Positions 11,409-20,123 of a stretch of DNA of 64,000 nt are shown here, piece by piece. Each line of letters starts with the position of its first letter. Positions within the stretch are counted from its first letter, which is position 1. The stretch covers positions 624,565 to 688,564 of the forward strand of contig NZ_LMMZ01000001.1 of the NCBI RefSeq assembly GCF_001422885.1, read 5' to 3'. The notes beneath the pieces were generated by a model that saw only the letters and a list, made by a program, of their open reading frames with translations, searched no databases and was not told where the DNA came from. A program made the translations under genes and the position numbers. The DNA comes from Methylobacterium sp. Leaf104. Its GTDB lineage: Bacteria; Pseudomonadota; Alphaproteobacteria; Rhizobiales; Beijerinckiaceae.

Positions 11409-12482
11409 ATGTGGGGCCAGAACCGTTTCCTCGAACGCGTGCCGGTGCGGCACCCGATCATCCAGGCGCCGATGATCGGACCCAAGCCGGCGCTCGCCGC
11501 CAGCGTGAGCGCGGCGGGCGGCCTCGGCTCCCTGGCCTGCGCGGCGATGAATCCGGATGCCGTGCGCAGCGAAGCCGCGGCGATCCGGGCCAGGACGGAT
11601 GCCCCGTTCAACCTCAACTTCTTCTGCCACGTGCCGGAAACGCCGGATGCGGCGTGCGACGCCGCCTGGCGCAGCCGCCTCGCGCCCTACTACGCGGAGT
11701 TCGGCCTGGATCCGGCGGCGCCGATCACCATGGCGCAGCGGGCGCCCTTCGATTCGGCGATGCTCGCGGTCGTCGCCGAGGTCCGGCCGGCGGTGGTGAG
11801 CTTCCATTTCGGCCTGCCGGAGGCGTCGCTCCTCGACCGCGTCCGGGCGCTCGGCTGCCTCGTTCTCTCGTCCGCCACCACCGTGCGGGAAGCGCGCTGG
11901 CTCGCCGAGCGCGGGGTCGACGCGATCATCGCGCAGGGAGCCGAGGCGGGCGGGCATCGCGGCCTGTTCCTCGGCAGCGATCCCGCGACGCAGGTCGGCA
12001 CGATGGCGCTGGTGCCCCAGGTGGTCGACGCTGTGGACGTGCCCGTCATCGCGGCCGGGGGCATCGCCGATGCGCGTGGCATCGCCGCCGCCTTCATGCT
12101 CGGCGCTTCGGCCGTCCAGCTGGGGACAGCCTATCTCCGCTGCACGGAGGCCGGACTCTCGCTGCCGCACCGCGAGGCCCTGCGCCGGGCGCGAGACGAG
12201 GACACGACCATGACCAACGTGCTGACCGGTAAGCCCGCCCGGGGCCTCGTGAATCGCGTCATCCGCGAACTCGGCCCATTGCGGGCCGATGCGCCCGTCT
12301 TCCCCACCGCCGCCATCGGCCTCCAACCCCTTCGGATCGAGGCCGAGCGGCGCGGGTCGGGCGACTTCTCGCCTCTCTGGGCCGGCCAGGGCGCGCCGCT
12401 CGCTCGTGAAACGGAGGCGGGGTCTCTGACCATCGAGCTGGCTGAGGGCGCGCTCAAGCTCCTGGGCGGCCCGAAGGGCTGA
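11409..12482 (+). CDS. Nitronate monooxygenase (2-nitropropane dioxygenase family)
   Basis: FMN-dependent class I nitronate monooxygenase-like flavoprotein, 357 residues, that in the family oxidises toxic nitronates such as propionate 3-nitronate. The TIM barrel begins HPIIQAPMIG. The proposed catalytic base is His183 in AEAGGHRG, and the FMN phosphate loops are VIAAGGIADARG and GASAVQLGTAYL. AGGGAG upstream supports the ATG at 11409. It starts 15 bp after thiE and may read through from the thiamine operon, but the metabolic link is unclear. Its stop abuts the convergent Anbu gene stop with no spacer. Confidence 0.88.
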   Translation: MWGQNRFLERVPVRHPIIQAPMIGPKPALAASVSAAGGLGSLACAAMNPDAVRSEAAAIRARTDAPFNLNFFCHVPETPDAACDAAWRSRLAPYYAEFGLDPAAPITMAQRAPFDSAMLAVVAEVRPAVVSFHFGLPEASLLDRVRALGCLVLSSATTVREARWLAERGVDAIIAQGAEAGGHRGLFLGSDPATQVGTMALVPQVVDAVDVPVIAAGGIADARGIAAAFMLGASAVQLGTAYLRCTEAGLSLPHREALRRARDEDTTMTNVLTGKPARGLVNRVIRELGPLRADAPVFPTAAIGLQPLRIEAERRGSGDFSPLWAGQGAPLARETEAGSLTIELAEGALKLLGGPKG

Positions 12483-13235
12483 TCACTTCGCCGTCGCCGG
12501 CCCGTAGGGCGGCCGGGGGATCGCCCGGTGGGCGGCGCGCAGGGCCGCCGACCAGCGCTCGCGCAGGTCGTGGAAGTAGCTCTCGCCGGCCTCGATCCGG
12601 TGGTTCACCTCGAGGTCGAGGGCGTTGCGGCGGGCGACCGCGATGTCGATGGGCAGGCCGACGCCGAGGTTCGACCGCATCGTCGAATCCATCGAGACGA
12701 GGCCGACCTTCAGGGCGTCGTAGAGGTCGGTCTCGTACTTCACCGCCCGGTCGAGGATCGGTTTGCCGTACTTGTGCTCGCCGATCTGCAGGAAGGGCGC
12801 ATCGCCGCTGCACTCGATGAAATTGCCCGCCGAGTAGATCAGGTAGAGCTTCATCGGATCGGTGCCGATCTGGCCGCCGAACAGCAGCGAGACCGAGAAT
12901 CGGAGATTTGCCGCCTCGAACCCGGCCTTCTCGATCTCACGGACGCGGCGGATGGCGCGGCCGACGAGCTGCGCCGCCTGGAACATCGTCGGCGCCTCGA
13001 CGAGCTTCATCTTCGGCTCGCCGGCATCGCCCTCGACCCCCTCGGCCAGCAGGCTGAGCACCGACTGGGTGATCGACAGGTTTCCGGCGGAGGCCAGCAT
13101 CATCACGCGCTCGCCCGGGACGTTGAAGTGGTGCAGCTTGCGGTAGGTCGAGATGTCGTCGAGCCCGGCATTGGTCCGGGTGTCGGCGATCATCACCAGC
13201 CCTTCCTCGACGAGGACACCGACGCAGTAGGTCAT
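12483..13235 (-). CDS. Anbu, bacterial proteasome-like peptidase
   Basis: Homologue of the 20S proteasome beta fold ('ancestral beta subunit'), 250 residues. After Met1 comes Thr2, the presumed N-terminal nucleophile, with Asp18 (MIADTRT) and Lys33 (TYRKLHHF) matching the Thr/Asp/Lys catalytic set. The core GERVMMLASAGNLSITQS and late SMDSTMRSNLGVGLPID segments are typical. Anbu forms open helical rings in solved structures; its protease activity and substrates remain unclear. It is the last gene of the run ATP-grasp, alpha-E, transglutaminase-like, Anbu, the usual partners of this family. Confidence 0.93.
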   Translation of the reverse strand: MTYCVGVLVEEGLVMIADTRTNAGLDDISTYRKLHHFNVPGERVMMLASAGNLSITQSVLSLLAEGVEGDAGEPKMKLVEAPTMFQAAQLVGRAIRRVREIEKAGFEAANLRFSVSLLFGGQIGTDPMKLYLIYSAGNFIECSGDAPFLQIGEHKYGKPILDRAVKYETDLYDALKVGLVSMDSTMRSNLGVGLPIDIAVARRNALDLEVNHRIEAGESYFHDLRERWSAALRAAHRAIPRPPYGPATAK

Positions 13236-13266
13236 GGTGCGGTCTTTCTCGCACGTCCGTCCGCGA

Positions 13267-14094
13267 TCAGGACTGGACGGAAGCCTGTGCCTGCTCGACG
13301 CGGAGCGTCACGTCGAGTGTTTCTGTCCCGCCGCCCATGCGGCTGCCACGGATCGGTGCCGCCCCGAGATAGTCGAGGGCGACGGCCACGCGGATATGCG
13401 CCTCCGTGGTGGCGATGCCGTGGGCTGCGTCGAAGCCGATCCAGCCGAGGCCCGGCACCAGGGCTTCCGCCCAGGCATGGCCCGAGCCCTGGTCCGCGTC
13501 CCGGTCGGTATGGTGGTAGTAGCCGGACACGTAGCGCGTGGGAATCTCGAGGTGGCGCGCTGCCGCGATGAAGAGGTGGGTGACGTCCTGGCAGACGCCC
13601 TTCTCCTGCGCGAAGGCCTGGGCCGCATTGGTGCTGGCGCTGGCCGGACCCGGGACGAAGGCGACCCGCTCGTGCACGGCCGCCAGGAGCCGGTGCAGGC
13701 AGGGCAGGGGGGCCGGATCGCCGGCCGCGGCGACCTCCTGCGCGAAGGCCTGGATGGCGTCGTTGGCCAGGGCGAGGTCCGAGTCCCGCAGGTAGAACAC
13801 GTCGGGCAGGCGCTCGATGGTGCCGCGCACGATGCCGTGCATCTCCAGGGTGTCGACCTCCCCGGTGACGCGGATCGACAGCGCCTCGGCCGGCTCGTCC
13901 GCCGTGAACCAGTGCACCACGTTGCCGAAGCCGTCCTCGCGCTCGCTCACGCGGCCGTCGACGGAAGGCTCGATGCGCCAGCGCCGGACATACTGCCCGT
14001 CATGGTCGCGCGGACGCAGGCGCAGGACCTGAATCAGCCCGCGGGCGGGCTGTTCGTAGGTGTAGTTGGTCTCGTGGAAGACGCGGATTCGCAT
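13267..14094 (-). CDS. Transglutaminase-like cysteine peptidase-fold protein
   Basis: 275 residues starting MRIRVFHETNYTYEQP, the N-terminal beta region that precedes the catalytic domain in this family. The Cys-His-Asp triad is intact: Cys168 in KGVCQD, His206 in GSGHAWAE and Asp222 in GFDAAHG. Such proteins may hydrolyse or transfer peptide/isopeptide amide bonds; no substrate is known for the Anbu-linked members. It lies 31 bp upstream of Anbu and 37 bp downstream of the alpha-E gene, so one transcript is likely. Confidence 0.93.
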   Translation of the reverse strand: MRIRVFHETNYTYEQPARGLIQVLRLRPRDHDGQYVRRWRIEPSVDGRVSEREDGFGNVVHWFTADEPAEALSIRVTGEVDTLEMHGIVRGTIERLPDVFYLRDSDLALANDAIQAFAQEVAAAGDPAPLPCLHRLLAAVHERVAFVPGPASASTNAAQAFAQEKGVCQDVTHLFIAAARHLEIPTRYVSGYYHHTDRDADQGSGHAWAEALVPGLGWIGFDAAHGIATTEAHIRVAVALDYLGAAPIRGSRMGGGTETLDVTLRVEQAQASVQS

Positions 14095-14131
14095 GCGGCG
14101 ACCTTTGCGCGGCGTCGGGCCGGGGCCGGCC

Positions 14132-15076
14132 CTATACCAGATATTGCTCGATGACCGCTGCGCCGAGGCGATTGTTCTCGACGATGAACTCCGTCACGAA
14201 CTCGTGCAGGCCGGAGGAGAAGATGCGGTTGATGTTCTCGCCCTCCAGGCGGGCCAGGGTGTTGCTGGCCAAGCGCTGGCTCGCGCCGCGCCGCCCATAG
14301 GCGTCGGCGATGAGGTCGAGATGCTCCACCAGCATGCCGTAGCAGTTGGTGAAGGAACGCGGCATCTGCCGGTTCAGGATGAGCAGGTCGGCCACGAGCA
14401 GGGGCTTCACGCTCTCGCGGTAGACCCAGTGATAGGCGTTGAAGGCCGAGACCTCGCGCAGGATCGTGGTCCACTGGAAGTAGTCGAGGCTGCCGCCGAT
14501 CTTCTCCGAGGCCGGCAGCAGGATGCGGTACTTCACGTCGAGGATGCGCGCGGTGTTGTCCGCCCGCTCGATGGCGGTGCCCAGCCGGGTGAACCAGTAG
14601 GCGTCGTTGCGCAGCATCGTCCGGTAGGCCGAGCCGTCGAAGGCGAGGGAGACTCCCTTCACCCAGTCGAGGAAGCGGGTGAACTCGTCGCGGTTGAGGT
14701 CGCGCCCCTCGTAGTTGCGCAGCTCGAGCCACGCGCCGTTGATGGCGTCCCACATCTCGGTGGTGAGCGCCGTGCGCACGCTGCGGGCGTTCTCGCGGGC
14801 GGTCTCGATGCAGGAGCGGATCGAGGACGGATTGTGCGGGCTGAAGGCGAGGAAGTCGCAGACGGTGGCTTCCGTGACGCTGTCATAGAGGGGCTTGAAC
14901 ACCTCCGGATCACCCGCCGAGGCCAGGGCGGAGGCCCACTCGTTGGTCTCGCCACCGCCGTAGCTCGACGGCAGGGCGGCCAGCCGCAGGGCGGCATCGA
15001 GGATGCGGGCGACGAACTCCGCCCGCTCGGCGTAGCGCGAGAGCCAGTACAGGTTGTCGGCGGTCCGGGACAGCAT
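14132..15076 (-). CDS. Alpha-E domain protein (DUF403)
   Basis: 314 residues, almost entirely helical, with the family N-terminus MLSRTADNLYWLSRYAERAE and the internal RADNTARILDVKYRIL repeat-like segment. No enzyme motifs are visible. Alpha-E proteins occur next to, or fused with, circularly permuted ATP-grasp proteins in Anbu and related clusters, where they are proposed to assist a peptide ligase (literature inference). It is separated by 128 bp from the ATP-grasp gene and closely followed by the transglutaminase-like gene. Confidence 0.93.
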   Translation of the reverse strand: MLSRTADNLYWLSRYAERAEFVARILDAALRLAALPSSYGGGETNEWASALASAGDPEVFKPLYDSVTEATVCDFLAFSPHNPSSIRSCIETARENARSVRTALTTEMWDAINGAWLELRNYEGRDLNRDEFTRFLDWVKGVSLAFDGSAYRTMLRNDAYWFTRLGTAIERADNTARILDVKYRILLPASEKIGGSLDYFQWTTILREVSAFNAYHWVYRESVKPLLVADLLILNRQMPRSFTNCYGMLVEHLDLIADAYGRRGASQRLASNTLARLEGENINRIFSSGLHEFVTEFIVENNRLGAAVIEQYLV

Positions 15077-15204
15077 GGGGTTCCATCGGGACGTCGACCA
15101 GCGTCGGGAACGCAGGCCGCAGGGCTGAAAGGACTATGCCGGAGGCGGCACGGGCTTGGAAAGGCATCCGGCGCGAAAGGCCGGGCCGGATGCCCGGCGC
15201 GATC

Positions 15205-16644
15205 TCAGGCGTCGAGGACCCAGGTGTCCTTGGTCCCGCCGCCCTGGCTCGAATTGACGACCAGGGACCCTTCCTTCAGGGCGACCCGGGTGAGGCCGCC
15301 GGGGACGATCCGGATCTCGTCGGAGCCGCAGAGAACGAAGGGGCGCAGGTCGACGTGCCGGGGCGCGACGCCGGAGGCGACGAAGGTGGGGCAGGTGGAG
15401 AGCGCCAGGGTCGGCTGGGCGATGAAGCCGTCCGGGGCGTGCTTGAGCTTGCGCCCGAACTCCTCGATCTCGCGCTTGGTGGCGTGCGGACCCACCAGCA
15501 TGCCGTAGCCGCCCGAACCGTTGACTTCCTTCACGACGAGGTCGCCGAGATTGTCCATCACGTAGGCGAAGGCATCCTTCTCGCGGCAGCGATAGGTCGG
15601 CACGTTGTGCAGGATCGGCTCCTCGCCGGTGAAGAATTTCACGATTTCCGGCATGTAGCTGTAGACCGCCTTGTCGTCGGCGATGCCGGTGCCGACCGCG
15701 TTGGCCAGTGTCACGGTTCCGCGCTCGTAGGCGTTCATGATGCCGGGGACGCCGAGCACCGAATCCGGGCGGAAGACCAGCGGATCGAGGAAGTCGTCGT
15801 CGAGGCGGCGGTACAGCACGTCGACCCGGCGCGGGCCCTCGGTCGTGCGCATGTAGACGACGTCGTCTTTGGTGAAGAGGTCCGAAGCCTCGACGAGGTC
15901 GACGCCGAGCTTGTCGGCCAGGAACGAGTGCTCGTAGAAGGCCGAGTTGTAGCGGCCGGGCGTGAGCAGGGCGACGGTGGGGTCGCGGGTGGCGGTCGAC
16001 GGCGCGAGGCTGCGCAGGGTCGCCAAAAGGGCGTCCGGATAGTTCTCGACCGGAGCCACGCGGTGGCGGGAGAACAGTTCGGGGAAGAGCCGCAGCATCA
16101 CCTCGCGGTTCTCCAGCATGTAGGAGACGCCGGATGGTGTCCGGGCATTGTCCTCCAGCACGAAGAAGTCGTTCTCGCCCGTGCGCACGATGTCGATGCC
16201 GGCGATGTGGACGTAGAGGTCGTGCGGCACCCGGAAGGCGCGCATCTCCATGCGGTAATGCGGGTTGCGGTAGACGAGGTCGGCCGGGATCACGCCGGCC
16301 TTGATGCATTCCTGCGCCCCGTAGATGTCCTTCAGGAACGCGTTGATGGCGGTGACGCGCTGCTTCAGGCCCCGTTCGAGGAAGCCCCATTCGGGCTTGG
16401 TGATGACGCGGGGAATGATGTCGAACGGGATCAGGCGCTCGGTGGATTCGTTCGCCCCATACACCGCGAAGGTGATGCCGATGCGCCGGAACAGCATCTC
16501 GGCCTGGCTGCGGCGGGTGTTGAAATGCTCGGGCGGCGTGGTGTCGAGCCAGTGCTTGAGGCTGTCGTAGGCTTCGCGCACGGCGGGGTTGCTCAGCGCC
16601 CCGTCGGGCAGCCCGGTCATCTCGTCGAATGCAGCGAGCGCCAT
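15205..16644 (-). CDS. Circularly permuted type 2 ATP-grasp protein
   Basis: 479 residues from ATG 16644 (MALAAFDEM), supported by GGGGGAG eight bases upstream. An in-frame ATG at 16665 lacks such a site. Family blocks are visible: the GITFAVYGANESTERLIPFD segment, FFVLEDNARTPSGVSYMLEN, the RRVDVLYRRLDDDFLDP acidic block, and VVKEVNGSGGYGM, which should hold ATP. The family is predicted to form amide bonds, probably making peptides or peptide tags. It is the first gene of the four-gene Anbu cluster, 102 bp after radC on the same strand. Confidence 0.94.
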   Translation of the reverse strand: MALAAFDEMTGLPDGALSNPAVREAYDSLKHWLDTTPPEHFNTRRSQAEMLFRRIGITFAVYGANESTERLIPFDIIPRVITKPEWGFLERGLKQRVTAINAFLKDIYGAQECIKAGVIPADLVYRNPHYRMEMRAFRVPHDLYVHIAGIDIVRTGENDFFVLEDNARTPSGVSYMLENREVMLRLFPELFSRHRVAPVENYPDALLATLRSLAPSTATRDPTVALLTPGRYNSAFYEHSFLADKLGVDLVEASDLFTKDDVVYMRTTEGPRRVDVLYRRLDDDFLDPLVFRPDSVLGVPGIMNAYERGTVTLANAVGTGIADDKAVYSYMPEIVKFFTGEEPILHNVPTYRCREKDAFAYVMDNLGDLVVKEVNGSGGYGMLVGPHATKREIEEFGRKLKHAPDGFIAQPTLALSTCPTFVASGVAPRHVDLRPFVLCGSDEIRIVPGGLTRVALKEGSLVVNSSQGGGTKDTWVLDA

Positions 16645-16746
16645 TCGCGTCTCCCCCTTGAACACCGTTCTTGTCTAGGCAAGAGGCGCGCCAGCGACCG
16701 GAGATCGACGCCTGCGCGCACCGCCCTTGCGTGTACGGTAGCACGT

Positions 16747-17475
16747 TCAGATCAACTTCAAGCCCTTGAAGCTCGCATGTCCTTCGCGACCCAGGATGAT
16801 GTGATCGTGGATGACGATGCCGAGGGGGTCCAGCACGCTCACGATCTCGCGCGTCATCCGGATGTCGGCCGCCGAGGGCGTCGGATCGCCGGAGGGATGG
16901 TTGTGGGCGAGGATGATGGCGGTGGCCGAGAGTTCGAGGGCCCGGCGCGCCACCTCGCGGGGATAGACCGGCGTGTGATCGACGGTGCCCCGTCCCTGGA
17001 CCTCGTCGGCGATGAGGTGGTTGCGACGGTCCAGGAACAGCACGCGGAACTGTTCGCGCGCGGCGAAGGCCATGGTGGCGCGACAATATTCGAGGACGGC
17101 GCCCCACGAGGAGAGCAGGGGGCGTGCGGCTATGGCACCGCGGGCCAGCCGGTGCCCTGCCGCTTCGATGAGCTTCAGGTCGGCGATGACCCCGGGACCG
17201 ATGCCTTCAATTTCAGCAAGTCGCGCGGGTTCGGCGCTCAGGACCTCGGCAAAGCTGCCGAAGCGCCCGATCAGCGCCTTGGCGAGGGGCTTCACGTCGC
17301 GGCGCGGGATCGCCCGGAACAGAGCGAGCTCGAGCAATTCATAGTCCGGCAGGGCGTCGGCGCCGCCCTGGGCGAAGCGGGCGCGCAGGCGGTCGCGATG
17401 GCCGAGATAGTGCGGGTCCGCCTCCTTCGGTGCCTCGTCCGGACGGTCGGGAGCGGACGGCGGCCGGGCGGTCAT
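16747..17475 (-). CDS. radC: RadC family JAB/MPN protein
   Basis: 242 residues. An N-terminal helix-hairpin-helix region (about 45-105, ending in [13 protein letters not shown]) precedes a JAMM metalloprotease-like domain with the metal motif His191-x-His193 and Asp204 in [14 protein letters not shown]. The name dates from a DNA-repair assignment later withdrawn; the JAMM motif is that of deubiquitinase-like isopeptidases. It lies 10 bp after map and just before the Anbu cluster, so it may be co-transcribed with both. Confidence 0.95.
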   Translation of the reverse strand: MTARPPSAPDRPDEAPKEADPHYLGHRDRLRARFAQGGADALPDYELLELALFRAIPRRDVKPLAKALIGRFGSFAEVLSAEPARLAEIEGIGPGVIADLKLIEAAGHRLARGAIAARPLLSSWGAVLEYCRATMAFAAREQFRVLFLDRRNHLIADEVQGRGTVDHTPVYPREVARRALELSATAIILAHNHPSGDPTPSAADIRMTREIVSVLDPLGIVIHDHIILGREGHASFKGLKLI

Positions 17476-17485
17476 GGGAGGCGGA

Positions 17486-18316
17486 TCAGCCGGCGGTGGG
17501 TGCAGGCTGGTGCAGGCCCTTCGGCGACAGGGTGAAGATCTCCGCCCCTGTCTCCGTCACCGCGACGGTGTGTTCGAACTGCGCCGAGAGCGAGCGGTCC
17601 CGGGTCACCGCGGTCCAGCCGTCGGACAGCACCTTCACGGCGGGACGGCCGAGATTGATCATCGGCTCCACGGTGAAGAACTGGCCGGGCTGGAACTTCA
17701 CGTCGTAGCTCGGCTCGACGTAGTGCAGGATGGTGGGCGCATCGTGATAGGTGCGCCCGAGGCCGTGCCCGCAGAAGTCGCGCACCACGGAGCAGCGCTC
17801 CGCCTCGGCATAGGTCTGGATCGCCCGCCCGATATCCGTGGTCGAGCCGCCCGGCCTGATCGCGGCGATGCCGCGCATCAGGCACTCGTGGGTGATCTCG
17901 CACAGGCGCTGCGCCTTGCGCGGAACGTCGCCGACATAGGCCATCCGGCTCGAGTCGCCGTGCCAGCCATCCACCATGAGGCAGATGTCGAGGTTGACGA
18001 TGTCGCCCTCGCGCAGGGGCTTGTCGTTCGGGATGCCGTGGCAGACCACATGGTTGATCGAGGTGCAGATCGACTTCGGATAGCCGCGGTAGAGCAGCGA
18101 GGCCGGATAGGCGCCGTGATCCATCGCGAAGGTGTAGGCGAGCTTGTCGAGATGTTCGGTGGTGACGCCCGGGGCGGTCGCCTCCATCAGGACGTCGAGG
18201 GCCTCGGCCGTCAGCCGGCCGGCCCTGCGCATGCCCTCGAACGCGTCCGGTCCGTGAATCGGCGGCTGGGGCGCGCGGCGTCCGCTCTCGGACACGGCCT
18301 GTTCGTTCTGGGTCAT
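17486..18316 (-). CDS. map: Methionine aminopeptidase, type I
   Basis: Removes N-terminal Met from nascent proteins when residue 2 is small. 276 residues with the five metal ligands in pita-bread order: Asp in NLDICL, Asp in HGDSSR, His in [10 protein letters not shown], Glu in FTVEPM and Glu in AQFEHTV. The start is the ATG at 18316. It is upstream of radC and the Anbu cluster on the same strand. This is suggestive because Anbu (Met-Thr start) would need exactly this processing to expose its Thr nucleophile. Confidence 0.97.
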   Translation of the reverse strand: MTQNEQAVSESGRRAPQPPIHGPDAFEGMRRAGRLTAEALDVLMEATAPGVTTEHLDKLAYTFAMDHGAYPASLLYRGYPKSICTSINHVVCHGIPNDKPLREGDIVNLDICLMVDGWHGDSSRMAYVGDVPRKAQRLCEITHECLMRGIAAIRPGGSTTDIGRAIQTYAEAERCSVVRDFCGHGLGRTYHDAPTILHYVEPSYDVKFQPGQFFTVEPMINLGRPAVKVLSDGWTAVTRDRSLSAQFEHTVAVTETGAEIFTLSPKGLHQPAPTAG

Positions 18317-18511
18317 GGGGGCGTTTCGCGGAGGGCACCGGGGCGGGGTCGCACCTTATGTATGGTGAGGCGCGCGTGAGGCCAACCCTTGGCACGCGCC
18401 ACACTAGGCTTGGGCCGGGGGAGCGGCTAGAGACGGTTCCCGGCAGACCCCGGCAACACGGATGCCCGCCCGAGGACGCGTCTTCGGCGGGCCGGCAGGC
18501 AGGACGAGGCG

Positions 18512-18766
18512 ATGGCTGACAAAGCGGTCCCGCATTTCCACAACGAGCCCGGCGTGGCGGTGATCCACGTCGGTTCGAAGGAGTTCATGTGCATCGGGGC
18601 CAAGCCCCCGTTCGATCATCCGCACATCTTCCTCGACATGGGCACGGACGACGAGACCATCTGCCAGTACTGCTCGACGCTGTTCCGCTACCGGCCGACC
18701 CTAGCGGCCGGCAACGCCGACCCGGCGATCTGTGTCTGGGACGACCGGACCCCGGCCGCCGCCTGA
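18512..18766 (+). CDS. Zinc-finger domain protein (zf-CHCC, NDUFS6-like)
   Basis: 84-residue protein with the zf-CHCC pattern: FMCIGAKPPFDHPH followed by ICQYCSTLFRY. The Cys, His, Cys, Cys residues would bind one zinc. It resembles the small zinc-binding accessory subunit of mitochondrial complex I, and alphaproteobacteria carry such free-standing copies; a role in complex I is inferred only. The ATG at 18512 follows GACGAGG. The FAD monooxygenase gene starts 17 bp downstream, so the two may form one transcript. Confidence 0.9.
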   Translation: MADKAVPHFHNEPGVAVIHVGSKEFMCIGAKPPFDHPHIFLDMGTDDETICQYCSTLFRYRPTLAAGNADPAICVWDDRTPAAA

Positions 18767-18783
18767 GTCGGCGCGGCGGCCCC

Positions 18784-19968
18784 GTGCCGGCCCTGGACAT
18801 CGCCATCGTCGGCGCGGGAATCGGCGGCCTGACGGCCGCGCTCACCCTCGACGCCGCCGGCCATTCCGTCACCCTGATCGAGCGCCGCACCGGATTCAGC
18901 GAGGTCGGGGCCGGGATCCAGCTCTCGCCCAATGCGAGCCGGGTGCTGATCGGTCTCGGGCTCGGCGCGGCGCTGCGGCGCGCGGCCAGCGAGCCGCCGG
19001 CCGTGGTCGTGCGCGCTCTGCGAAGCGGCGGGATCATCGGCGGTGTCGCCCTCGGTGCCGGCCTGCGCGAGCGCTTCGGTGCGCCCTACTACGTCATCCA
19101 CCGGGCCGACCTGCAGACCCTGCTCCTCGACGCGGTGCGCGGCCGGCCCGGCATCAGGCTCCTCGTCGGGCGCGACGTCACCGCCCTGGCCGAGCGGCCG
19201 GACGGCATCGACCTGACCCTGGAGAGCGGTGCCGGGACACGGACCGAGCTCTTCTCGGCCGATCTCGTCGTCGGGGCCGACGGCGTCCGCTCGCGCCTGC
19301 GGGGCCACCTCGACGGGCAGGACCTGCGCTCCGGCCGCGCCGCGGCGTGGCGGGCGATCGTGCCGCACGAGGCGCTGCCGCCGGAACTCGACGGAGACGC
19401 CACCGGTCTCTGGCTCGGGCCGGCACGGCACGTGGTGCATTATCCGATCCGGGGTGGTCAGCACGTCAACGTGGTGGCGGTGATCCCGGAGCGCACGGGC
19501 AGCCAGGGCTGGGGCCAACTCGGCGAGCCGGCCGTGCTGCGCGCCCGCTTCCGCGATGCCGCCGCGCCCCTCGCCGCTCTTCTGGCCGTCCCGGATTCCT
19601 GGCTGGTCTGGTCGCTGGAGGATCGCGGTGCGGCCCGTCCCATGGCGCGCGGCCGGCTCGTGCTGATCGGCGATGCCGCCCATCCCATCCTTCCATTCCT
19701 CGCCCAGGGCGCCGCCCTGGCGATCGAGGACGCGGCGATCCTCGCCCAGGTGCTGACCGACGAGGGCGCCGAACCCGGCATGGCGCTGGCCCGTTACGCC
19801 GCCCTTCGGACGAAGCGGGTCCGCCAGGTCCGCCGGGCCGCTCGCGCCAACGGCCGGACCTACCACGCCGGTCCGTTCGTCGGCGCGATCCGCAACGCGA
19901 TGATGCGCCGCCTCGGTCCCGATGGCATGAACCAGCGCTACGCATGGCTCTACGGCTGGACGCCTTGA
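18784..19968 (+). CDS. FAD-dependent monooxygenase (UbiH/salicylate hydroxylase-like)
   Basis: 394 residues from a GTG at 18784. It has the N-terminal dinucleotide fold IAIVGAGIGGLTAALTL, the DG motif in VVGADGVRSRLRG and the GDAAHPILPFLAQGA motif that binds the FAD pyrophosphate and ribityl chain. Class A flavoprotein aromatic hydroxylases share all three. The substrate cannot be named: it could be a ubiquinone-pathway hydroxylase paralogue or an aromatic-acid hydroxylase. It lies 17 bp after the zinc-finger gene and 37 bp before tRNA-Leu. Confidence 0.87.
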   Translation: MPALDIAIVGAGIGGLTAALTLDAAGHSVTLIERRTGFSEVGAGIQLSPNASRVLIGLGLGAALRRAASEPPAVVVRALRSGGIIGGVALGAGLRERFGAPYYVIHRADLQTLLLDAVRGRPGIRLLVGRDVTALAERPDGIDLTLESGAGTRTELFSADLVVGADGVRSRLRGHLDGQDLRSGRAAAWRAIVPHEALPPELDGDATGLWLGPARHVVHYPIRGGQHVNVVAVIPERTGSQGWGQLGEPAVLRARFRDAAAPLAALLAVPDSWLVWSLEDRGAARPMARGRLVLIGDAAHPILPFLAQGAALAIEDAAILAQVLTDEGAEPGMALARYAALRTKRVRQVRRAARANGRTYHAGPFVGAIRNAMMRRLGPDGMNQRYAWLYGWTP

Positions 19969-20005
19969 TCTGCGACGGCCGCCCCGCTACCGCTGGTCAC
20001 GGCAT

Positions 20006-20091
20006 GCGGACGTGGCGAAACCGGTAGACGCACGAGACTTAAAATCTTGCGGCCTTTGGCTGTGCGGGTTCGAGTCCCGCCGTCCGCACCA
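20006..20091 (+). tRNA. tRNA-Leu (anticodon TAA)
   Basis: Acceptor GCGGACG (20006-20012) pairs with CGTCCGC (20081-20087), discriminator A at 20088, CCA encoded at 20089-20091. The anticodon loop CTTAAAA inside stem CGAGA/TCTTG gives TAA. A long variable arm (GCGGCCTTTGGCTGT) marks it as class II tRNA-Leu, and the T arm is GCGGG TTCGAGT CCCGC. It reads UUA/UUG, rare codons in this GC-rich genome. Confidence 0.97.
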
Positions 20092-20123
20092 TTCCCGCGA
20101 CGGTCGCGTCCGGGTTGCGATCT

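Noticed and set aside
15134..17535. Long frames on both strands across the ATP-grasp and radC genes
   Set aside because: Arg/Pro/His-rich translations without motifs; they overlap genes with intact catalytic residues.
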